Positions 1 through 5,061 of a stretch of 5,061 bases of DNA are shown piece by piece. A program made the position numbers and the translations under genes. Origin of the DNA: Bacteroidia bacterium (lineage in GTDB: Bacteria > Bacteroidota > Bacteroidia > Bacteroidales > BM520). The DNA lies in the NCBI GenBank assembly GCA_009930445.1, contig RZYD01000202.1:1-5061 (forward strand), given 5' to 3'. How positions within the stretch are numbered: the stretch's first letter is position 1; each line of letters begins with the position of its first letter. The notes under the pieces are model-generated. The model was not told the DNA's origin. It made no database searches and worked only from the letters and a program-made list of their open reading frames with translations.

Positions 1-2172
1 TACCTGTAGCGTATCGGTAACTACATGATGGGTATTATACACTTCAGCCTGCACATTGTTAGTCCAAAGATAATTGCCGGCGGCCAGCACACACCCGGCT
101 GTTATCGACCGGATTCTGACCGTTCCCTCAGCCTCCAGGCCTGTATGTCTGGCATTCAAACCTTTCACAAGCACCGGATCTAAAAATTGATCATATTCAT
201 TCGCCAAAAATGAACGATCGTTCCAACGGGTATAATAGGCATTTATCCGGGCGAAGAAAACAGAACCATTAAAGGAATACCCGGCTTCCACCGACCCGAT
301 TTTCTCATTGCTTAATGCCCCGGAAATGCGGTTGGAATAGCTTCCAAATACATATTTAAAATACGGCACCCGGTTAAAATAACCCCCATTGAGGTAAATG
401 CGATGTGCTTTGCATAGTGTTTTACTCGCCCCAAACCGAAGGTCATATCCCGGCAAAACTACCTTTTCACTCCAGGCCTCCTCCGGCCTGTAATTGTAAT
501 TGTCGTAACGCTGATAGCGATTTATATTTACTGAACCGGAAAAAAAAGCATAAAAGCCATTCCTGTCGTAAGTAGCCTGGGCATAACCATGCACAAAATG
601 AATTAGCGCACCATTATTTACCTTTAGGGTATCGCCGGGATTTTTGAGCATGGCTCTTCCGTCGGGGCCCCGCAGTGACCAGGCATAATCATCAATAAAA
701 GATCCCCCCCCCAACAAATCAGCAACGGTTTCGTACAGTGAAGATTTAAAATACCTGAAATGCATTCCGGCCTTAATCGTAAGGTGTTGATTCAGCGAAT
801 AATCCAGGGTCGACATCCATCCTGACCATTGATGGTCGGCATGAAAAACAGTTTGTATAAGACGGGAATAGCCTGAAACCGAAGTGCCATCAGGGAGCGT
901 AAAAGGTTCAGAATTTAATTGATTGAAGGCATATATTGCCTCCCAGTCGATTTGGCCTCCGGCATTTAAAAAATCATTAACCGACAGTTCAGTACCATAG
1001 TGTTCCGACCATTTACCTCCACCTTTCCCCGGCAAAAAATAAGCGGAGGTGGCCAGAAATGCTTTTTTCGAAATATTCCAGTAATGATTGACGGTAAAAT
1101 AGTGTTTGCTATAAAAATTTTCCGAGGTATTATTTATTTTTCCATTATAAAAGCCCCACTCTTTATTGTAGGTAATTCCGTAGTTTCGGATTTCGCTGGA
1201 AGTAAGGCGGGCATTGCGCTGACCATGACGTTCAGGGCTGCCTAAAGCAGTAAATACAAGCAGATGGCCAGGCCGGGGATGGGTTGAAGCTGAAAGGAAA
1301 TATCCTGCCCCGGCAGTGTAGGTGCCATCGATATAGCCATCGCCGCTGAAGGCTGATCCCATGAATGATATTGACCATCCGGAGTTTAATTTTCCGGTAT
1401 TGAAAGCAACTGTTGTTTTACGGTTTCCATAAGAAGTATACGAATGGCTGGCCGACCCTCCCGGTAAAGCTTCGGGTCCATGGGTAATAATATTCACAGC
1501 TCCACCGATTGCATTTACGCCAAAAGCCGACGAACAGATGCCTTTCTGAACCTCCAATGAACGGGTAACTTCAGCTAACCCCAGCCAGTTGTTCCAGTAA
1601 ACCAGTCCGTTTTCCACGCTCGACACCGGGATTCCGTTTAACAACAACGCAATGTTATCCTGCTTAAAACCGCGCAGATTGAGTGCGGCATCTCCTGCCC
1701 CGCCCCCGGTTCGTGTGGCATACACCCCCGGCACAAACGCCATTGCCTCAGGGTAAGTATTATCGCCCAAACGATCCTTAATCACCGAAGCCTCAATGTG
1801 GTGCATTGTAAAAGCCTTCGCTGCAGCTACCCCTGCAGACGCCATAACGTTTATCCCGCTAAGGCCAATACTGTTTTCCTGAAGATAAAATACCCTGCCG
1901 GAAAAACCGGTGTCGACTTCAACCTGCAGTGCCTGATAGCCTTGAAAAGAGGCCATCAACGTATCCAAACCCGGGGTCTTGGAAAGCAAAAAAATCCCGT
2001 CCTGATCGGTTACCGTTCCTGATTTTTGATTTTTTAACTGAAGATGAACTCCCGCAAGCGGAGATTCACTGTCCCTATCCACCACGCAGCCGGAAAGGCT
2101 TTGCTGGCCTGCTGCCGTTGAAGTAACCGCCATAAAGAACAGCAGTTTTGGAATTAATTTTAATCTTTTCAT
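1..2172 (-). CDS. TonB-dependent outer-membrane receptor, candidate flavin importer (C-terminus outside window)
   Basis: An uninterrupted frame of 724 codons runs from the ATG at 2172 to the window edge, so only the end of the barrel is missing. Residues 1-22 form a signal peptide (KRLK, a hydrophobic core, then TAAG before QQ). Residues about 25-100 resemble the carboxypeptidase-regulatory-like domain common on Bacteroidota receptors (GCVVD, PLAGVHL, TVTDQDGIF). Residues about 125-235 form the plug, with FVPGVYATRTGGGAGDAALN, LRGF, LLNGIPV, VYWNNW and GGAVNIIT. The rest alternates aromatic and polar residues as in a 22-stranded barrel, and GLNARHTGLEAEG near residue 690 is typical late-barrel sequence. 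Such receptors use TonB-ExbBD energy to bring scarce ligands across the outer membrane. The family assignment is firm. The ligand is inferred only from the FMN riboswitch upstream, which makes riboflavin or another flavin the best guess. AGGG lies just before the ATG. A nine-base homopolymer lies inside the barrel region. Confidence 0.93.
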   Translation of the reverse strand, partial: MKRLKLIPKLLFFMAVTSTAAGQQSLSGCVVDRDSESPLAGVHLQLKNQKSGTVTDQDGIFLLSKTPGLDTLMASFQGYQALQVEVDTGFSGRVFYLQENSIGLSGINVMASAGVAAAKAFTMHHIEASVIKDRLGDNTYPEAMAFVPGVYATRTGGGAGDAALNLRGFKQDNIALLLNGIPVSSVENGLVYWNNWLGLAEVTRSLEVQKGICSSAFGVNAIGGAVNIITHGPEALPGGSASHSYTSYGNRKTTVAFNTGKLNSGWSISFMGSAFSGDGYIDGTYTAGAGYFLSASTHPRPGHLLVFTALGSPERHGQRNARLTSSEIRNYGITYNKEWGFYNGKINNTSENFYSKHYFTVNHYWNISKKAFLATSAYFLPGKGGGKWSEHYGTELSVNDFLNAGGQIDWEAIYAFNQLNSEPFTLPDGTSVSGYSRLIQTVFHADHQWSGWMSTLDYSLNQHLTIKAGMHFRYFKSSLYETVADLLGGGSFIDDYAWSLRGPDGRAMLKNPGDTLKVNNGALIHFVHGYAQATYDRNGFYAFFSGSVNINRYQRYDNYNYRPEEAWSEKVVLPGYDLRFGASKTLCKAHRIYLNGGYFNRVPYFKYVFGSYSNRISGALSNEKIGSVEAGYSFNGSVFFARINAYYTRWNDRSFLANEYDQFLDPVLVKGLNARHTGLEAEGTVRIRSITAGCVLAAGNYLWTNNVQAEVYNTHHVVTDTLQV

Positions 2173-2213
2173 CACGCCCTGGTTAACATTAAACAACCAT
2201 TACTTCAGAGCAT

Positions 2214-2239
2214 AATAAAACCCCGAAGGGCTTTCGAGG
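2214..2239 (-). terminator. Rho-independent terminator of the riboswitch leader
   Basis: On the minus strand, CCTCGAA and TTCGGGG pair as a 7-bp stem (one G-U pair) around the loop AGCCC, followed at once by TTTTATT. It lies about 50 nt downstream of the FMN aptamer and about 40 nt upstream of the receptor ATG, the standard position for an attenuator controlled by a riboswitch. The plus-strand reading has no T-run after the hairpin, so the terminator acts only on the receptor transcript. It is inferred to form when FMN is bound, stopping transcription before the gene. Confidence 0.8.
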
Positions 2240-2255
2240 CGTACACAGGGAGATT

Positions 2256-2286
2256 ACACCACGGATTAAAGCATTCCGGCTGGTGT
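2256..2286 (-). other. Linker hairpin between FMN aptamer and terminator
   Basis: On the minus strand, ACACCA pairs perfectly with TGGTGT (2281-2286 with 2256-2261). After a two-base GC bulge on the 5' side, CGGA pairs with TCCG, closing a nine-base loop. The hairpin fills the stretch between aptamer and terminator. It does not overlap the terminator, so it could stay folded in both states and bring the P1 region close to the terminator arm. The pairing is read directly; its role is inferred. Confidence 0.55.
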
Positions 2287-2287
2287 T

Positions 2288-2409
2288 CGGATCTCTTCTC
2301 CCATCCCGACTTTACGGTCGGTTCCGGAATTTCGCCGGACAGGTCCCCTGAAGGGGATTAGCGGACTGTCACCGCCGGTAGGGAATCACACCCTGACTCG
2401 AAGAAACCG
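2288..2409 (-). ncRNA. FMN riboswitch (RFN element) aptamer
   Basis: Read on the minus strand, the conserved RFN core is present in order: AGGGTGTGATTCCCTACCGG, CGGTGACAGTCCGC, TCCGGCGAAATTCCGGA, then ACCGACCGTAAAGTC and GGATGGGAGAAG. All helices can be drawn. P1 pairs CGGTTTCTTC with GAAGAGATCCG (one bulged T). P2 is GGG/CCC around TGTGATT. P3 is GCGG/CCGC. P4 is CCCC/GGGG at 2345-2356. P5 is CCGG/CCGG around CGAAATT. P6 is CCG/CGG. In P6 the more usual CGG/CCG is replaced on both sides, so the change is compensatory and supports a functional fold. The class senses flavin mononucleotide and normally represses riboflavin synthesis or uptake genes. Here it precedes a TonB-dependent receptor, with a terminator between them. 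A cobalamin riboswitch was considered; its B12 box is absent. Confidence 0.95.
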
Positions 2410-2412
2410 TGG

Positions 2413-2443
2413 CAAAGGTAACAAGAGTTTTTAGTTGGCCAAA
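2413..2443 (-). promoter_or_regulatory. Bacteroidota-type promoter of the receptor leader
   Basis: On the minus strand, TTTG (2443-2440) is followed after 19 bases by TACCTTTG (2420-2413). This matches the Bacteroidota primary sigma consensus of a -33 TTTG and a -7 TAnnTTTG. Transcription would start a few bases downstream, around 2406-2410, which is where the riboswitch P1 helix begins. The good match and the position argue that this is the real promoter. Confidence 0.7.
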
Positions 2444-2483
2444 GGCAAATGGGAAATCCGGCTTCAGATTATAAAAATTATAC

Positions 2484-2491
2484 TAATTTAG
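2484..2491 (+). promoter_or_regulatory. Possible -7 element for the ftsX operon
   Basis: TAATTTAG matches the Bacteroidota -7 element TAnnTTTG at all but one fixed position. It lies 15 bases before the ftsX ATG in an AT-rich stretch of the divergent intergenic region. I see no clear -33 TTTG at the right distance, so this is only a candidate. If real, the leader would be about ten bases long. Confidence 0.3.
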
Positions 2492-2506
2492 CCTCCTTAA
2501 GAAGCG

Positions 2507-3382
2507 ATGGCAAAACAGGAAGAAAAATATACGCGCCGGAGGCTGCGTTCAGCCTATATCACCACCATTGTCAGCATTACACTGGTATTATTATTAATGG
2601 GAGTTCTCGGAGTGCTGGTGATACATGCCGGAGCCATTGCCACCTATGTGAGAGAAAACATCATGATTACGCTGGTAATGGAAGATGAGGCCTCTTCGGG
2701 GCAGGTGATGGCCTTTCAGAAGCAACTTGATGCTACACCATTTGTGCGTGCTACCCGGTTTGTGAGCAAAGAACAAGCGGCTTCCGACCTGCAGGAAGAG
2801 CTTGGTGAAGAATTTCTTGCTTTTCTCGGCTACAATCCTATCCCCACCACACTCGACTTATTTCTTAAAGCCGGCTATACCCATCCCGACAGCTTGAATA
2901 TCATGGTGGCACACCTGCAAAATGACCCGCTGGTTGCCGAAGTGAAATACCAAAAATCACTTGCCGGAAAAATTCAGGACAATATCGGAAAAATATCCCT
3001 GGTGCTGTTGGGGTTTTCAGCCCTGCTCCTGCTGGTGTCAATCATCCTGATCCACAACACTATCCGCCTGTCGGTATATGCCCGACGCTTTCTTATCCGA
3101 ACCATGTATCTGATTGGTGCCACACGCCGATTTATCCTCTGGCCTTTTGTTCGTACCAGCATCATCCAGGGCCTTGTCGCGGCCATGCTTGGCATAGGGC
3201 TGACCGGCATTGCGCTTATCCGTGTTTACGCCCGGTTTCCTGAACTGTATGCCACTGGCAGTGAAAATACCTTTCTTTTGCTGGGCGCATTCCTGCTACT
3301 GATTAGTTTAATTATCAGCTCATTTTCCACTTTGTTGGCCGTAAATAAATACCTTCGCATAAAAAAAGAAAAACTCTATTAA
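2507..3382 (+). CDS. ftsX: FtsX, cell-division ABC-transporter-like membrane protein
   Basis: This 291-residue protein has the FtsX layout. A basic cytoplasmic N-terminus (TRRRLRSAY) is followed by TM1 (about 18-42), an extracytoplasmic domain (about 43-162) and three more membrane segments (about 163-185, 214-238, 254-278). The first periplasmic strand ENIMITLVMED and the motif VSKEQA are typical, as is the loop after TM2, NTIRLSVYARRFLIRTMYLIGATRRFI (residues 184-210), which in the family contacts FtsE. With the ATPase FtsE it forms a type VII-like ABC complex at the division site that activates peptidoglycan hydrolases through the periplasmic domain. FtsE is not adjacent upstream, because the upstream neighbour is the divergent receptor leader. 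The start fits the usual length; no strong Shine-Dalgarno is visible, as is common in this phylum. It heads a run of four co-directional genes. Confidence 0.93.
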   Translation: MAKQEEKYTRRRLRSAYITTIVSITLVLLLMGVLGVLVIHAGAIATYVRENIMITLVMEDEASSGQVMAFQKQLDATPFVRATRFVSKEQAASDLQEELGEEFLAFLGYNPIPTTLDLFLKAGYTHPDSLNIMVAHLQNDPLVAEVKYQKSLAGKIQDNIGKISLVLLGFSALLLLVSIILIHNTIRLSVYARRFLIRTMYLIGATRRFILWPFVRTSIIQGLVAAMLGIGLTGIALIRVYARFPELYATGSENTFLLLGAFLLLISLIISSFSTLLAVNKYLRIKKEKLY

Positions 3383-3416
3383 GTAATCGATTCCTGAATA
3401 CAAAAAACACAACTCC

Positions 3417-3683
3417 ATGAAAAAAAATAATCTGCCAACTCCCGGAGAAAAACCACAAACCGAGCGACGCTTTGCCTTTGGCAAAGAAAATTATCGCATC
3501 ATGTTTATAGGGCTGGGTTTGATAGCGCTTGGATTCCTGCTTATGATCGGTGGAGGCTCCGACGACCCGCAGGTATTTAATGAAGCCATTTTTAGCACAC
3601 GACGGCTTACGGTAGCACCTATTCTAATTCTCTCCGGCTTTGTAACCGAGATCGTTGCCATAATGTGGAAACCTAAAAACTAA
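3417..3683 (+). CDS. DUF3098 family small membrane protein
   Basis: This 88-residue protein has two predicted membrane helices (about 27-45 and 64-83). They are joined by a short polar loop, GGGSDDPQVFNEAIFSTRR, whose glycines, Asp pair and Arg pair look like the conserved core of the DUF3098 family found in Bacteroidota. The N-terminus is polar and Pro-rich and is followed by FAFGKENY, also typical; the C-terminus is short and basic (WKPKN). The protein has no known enzymatic motif and its function is unknown to me. It sits 34 bases after ftsX and 14 bases before uppP, so it is almost certainly co-transcribed with both. A role at the inner membrane in envelope growth or division is an inference from that position only. 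Confidence 0.85.
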   Translation: MKKNNLPTPGEKPQTERRFAFGKENYRIMFIGLGLIALGFLLMIGGGSDDPQVFNEAIFSTRRLTVAPILILSGFVTEIVAIMWKPKN

Positions 3684-3697
3684 TTAATCCGTTTATT

Positions 3698-4474
3698 ATG
3701 AGTTGGTTAGAAGCATTAATTCTTGGTATAATTCAGGGATTAACCGAATTTTTACCCGTCAGTAGCAGCGGTCATCTTGAAATCGGGAAAGCCCTTCTTG
3801 GAATTGACGCCGAAAAAAGCCTGATGTTTACCGTTGCCGTACATGGAGCCACTGTATTAAGTACCATTATTGTTTTTCGAAAAGAAATCATGGAATTGAT
3901 CGCCGGATTTTTTCGTTTTCAATGGAATCCGGAGACACAATACCTGTTAAAAATTATCGTCTCAATGCTACCAGTGGGTCTTGTAGGTCTTTTTCTAAAA
4001 GAGGAGCTGGAGGGGCTCTTTAACGGCAATGTTAACCTGGTTGGATTTTTTCTGTTAATTACTGCTTTTCTTCTCACTTTATCGCATTTTGCCAAGCCAG
4101 GAGAAAGAAAAATCACTGCAAAAAACGCCTTTCTGGTGGGTTTAGCGCAGGCGTTAGCCGTATTACCCGGTATATCACGCAGTGGAGCCACGATATCCAC
4201 CGGACTTATGCTCGGAATAAAACGGGAAGAGATTGCCAAATTCTCTTTTCTCATGGTACTCATCCCCATCCTTGGAGAAAACTTTCTGGAAATTCTGGGA
4301 GGAGAAATGGCCACAGCCACCATCGGAACAACAGCCTTGTTGGTGGGCTCTTTGGCCGCTTTTATCTCCGGGTTACTGGCCTGCACCTGGATGCTCCTGC
4401 TGGTTAAAAAAGGGAAGCTGATCTGGTTTGCCCTGTATTGCGCTCTTCTGGGAATAATCGCCATCATCCTCTGA
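3698..4474 (+). CDS. uppP: Undecaprenyl-diphosphate phosphatase (UppP/BacA)
   Basis: This integral membrane enzyme removes a phosphate from undecaprenyl diphosphate (EC 3.6.1.27). It regenerates the lipid carrier for peptidoglycan, and usually for O-antigen and other surface glycans, and overproduction of the family gives bacitracin resistance. At 258 residues it is near the usual length of about 265. Both signature motifs are intact. Near the N-terminus is QGLTEFLPVSSSGH, with Q13 and E17 of the (E/Q)xxxE motif, the SSS stretch and H26. The second is PGISRSGAT at residues 157-165, where R161 corresponds to the essential Arg. Hydrophobic segments cover most of the remainder, including the C-terminus. 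The ATG follows the DUF3098 stop by 14 bases. Its stop is two bases before the truB ATG, suggesting translational coupling. No truncation or missing key residue is seen. Confidence 0.96.
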   Translation: MSWLEALILGIIQGLTEFLPVSSSGHLEIGKALLGIDAEKSLMFTVAVHGATVLSTIIVFRKEIMELIAGFFRFQWNPETQYLLKIIVSMLPVGLVGLFLKEELEGLFNGNVNLVGFFLLITAFLLTLSHFAKPGERKITAKNAFLVGLAQALAVLPGISRSGATISTGLMLGIKREEIAKFSFLMVLIPILGENFLEILGGEMATATIGTTALLVGSLAAFISGLLACTWMLLLVKKGKLIWFALYCALLGIIAIIL

Positions 4475-4476
4475 TT

Positions 4477-5061
4477 ATGGAAAACAAAAACGAAGCCCCC
4501 TACGATTTTGCCGGCGGCGAAGTATTGCTCATCCGTAAACCCTATACCTGGAGCTCCTTTGATGTTATCAACAGTATTCGTCTGTTCATCCGCCACAATT
4601 TCAATCTGCGAAAAGTAAAAATCGGCCATGCCGGCACCCTCGATCCGTTGGCGACCGGATTAATTATCCTCTGTACCGGGAAATATACAAAACGTATTGA
4701 AGAGTTTCAGGCGCAGGAAAAAGAATATATCGGAACCTTGACCCTGGGCGCCACAACCCCTTCCTTCGATATGGAAACCGACGTGGATCAAACCTTCTCC
4801 ACTGCATCGATCACTACAAAAAAAATTCAGGAAACAGCAAAAAAATTAACGGGTACGTTGCAACAAATTCCGCCCATCTATTCTGCTATCCGGGTCGATG
4901 GGAAACGTCTTTATTCGCATGCGCGAAAAGGTACCGGCGATGCGGTTGAAATCCATCCCAGGGAAGTTACTGTTTACGCCTTTGAAATTACGGCTATTCA
5001 TTTCCCGGTGGTATGGTTTCGGGTAGTGTGCAGTAAAGGAACGTATATCCGGGCCCTTGCC
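4477..5061 (+). CDS. truB: tRNA pseudouridine-55 synthase TruB (C-terminus outside window)
   Basis: The frame is open for 195 codons to the window edge; the family in this phylum is usually about 230-240 residues, so roughly the last fifth is missing. TruB isomerises U55 in the T-loop of elongator tRNAs and also acts as a tRNA-folding chaperone. The catalytic motif is GHAGTLDPLATG (residues 50-61) with nucleophile D56. KEYIGTLTLG carries the conserved Tyr that stacks on the target base. QIPPIYSAIRVDGKRLYSHARKG and the final CSKGTYIRALA are also diagnostic. The residue 1-15 extension before the first strand (EVLLIRKP) is short. The ATG at 4477 lies just two bases after the uppP stop, which supports this start and co-translation. 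The link to the envelope genes is likely only shared transcription. Confidence 0.96.
   Translation, partial: MENKNEAPYDFAGGEVLLIRKPYTWSSFDVINSIRLFIRHNFNLRKVKIGHAGTLDPLATGLIILCTGKYTKRIEEFQAQEKEYIGTLTLGATTPSFDMETDVDQTFSTASITTKKIQETAKKLTGTLQQIPPIYSAIRVDGKRLYSHARKGTGDAVEIHPREVTVYAFEITAIHFPVVWFRVVCSKGTYIRALA

Noticed and set aside
1000..1245. A short open frame on the plus strand, and similar ones near 1798-2126, inside the receptor gene.
   Set aside because: They are antisense to an uninterrupted receptor frame, with no ribosome site or recognisable protein features.
2288..2409. Cobalamin riboswitch, which often precedes TonB-dependent receptors.
   Set aside because: The B12 box is absent, whereas the RFN motifs GGGTG-ATTCCC-ACCGGCGGT, GAAATTCCGG and GGATGGGAGAAG are all present in order.
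2258..2413. GCCACGG (2413-2407) is complementary to CCGTGGT (2264-2258) on the minus strand and could enclose the whole aptamer.
   Set aside because: The predicted transcript starts at about 2406-2410, so most of the first arm would not be transcribed, and the second arm is already used in the stronger linker hairpin.
2435..2442. Palindrome TTGGCCAA as a possible operator.
   Set aside because: Eight bases is too short to distinguish from chance, and it overlaps the -33 element without any second half-site nearby.
2449..2688. An ATG at 2449 opening a 79-codon plus-strand frame overlapping the start of ftsX.
   Set aside because: It is out of frame with ftsX, shows no protein-like features, and ftsX in the other frame has clear family motifs from 2507.
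3919..4629. A long open frame (236 codons) on the minus strand across uppP and the start of truB.
   Set aside because: It is antisense to two well-supported genes, has no recognisable domain, and its composition (rich in Arg, Pro, Ser and Lys) is what the complement of a membrane-protein gene gives.

Overview
The window looks chromosomal and comes from a member of the Bacteroidota, probably Bacteroidales-like. Three things support this: a TonB-dependent receptor with an N-terminal carboxypeptidase-regulatory-like domain, a TTTG/TAnnTTTG-type promoter, and the gene order ftsX - DUF3098 - uppP - truB, which I recognise as typical of that phylum. I see no insertion sequence, tRNA, rRNA, CRISPR array or phage gene.

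Left half (1-2172, minus strand): one long reading frame for an outer-membrane TonB-dependent receptor. It has a signal peptide, a carboxypeptidase-like domain, a plug and most of a beta-barrel; the C-terminus lies beyond position 1. Between the receptor start and the divergent ftsX gene is a complete regulatory leader on the minus strand. In transcription order it holds a Bacteroidota-type promoter (2413-2443), an FMN riboswitch aptamer (about 2288-2409), a linker hairpin (2256-2286), a Rho-independent terminator (2214-2239) and a leader of about 40 nt before the ATG. This predicts that the receptor is switched off by transcription termination when FMN is plentiful. It is therefore a candidate outer-membrane importer of riboflavin or a related flavin, and this is the most interesting feature of the window.

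Right half (2507-5061, plus strand): four closely spaced housekeeping genes in one direction. They are ftsX (cell-division ABC-transporter-like membrane protein), a small two-helix DUF3098 membrane protein, uppP (undecaprenyl-diphosphate phosphatase) and truB (tRNA pseudouridine-55 synthase, cut by the window end). The first three belong to the envelope: FtsX couples division to peptidoglycan hydrolysis, and UppP recycles the lipid carrier for peptidoglycan and other surface polymers. TruB modifies tRNA and probably shares only the transcript. No biological link between the flavin-regulated receptor and this operon is evident; they simply diverge from a shared intergenic region.
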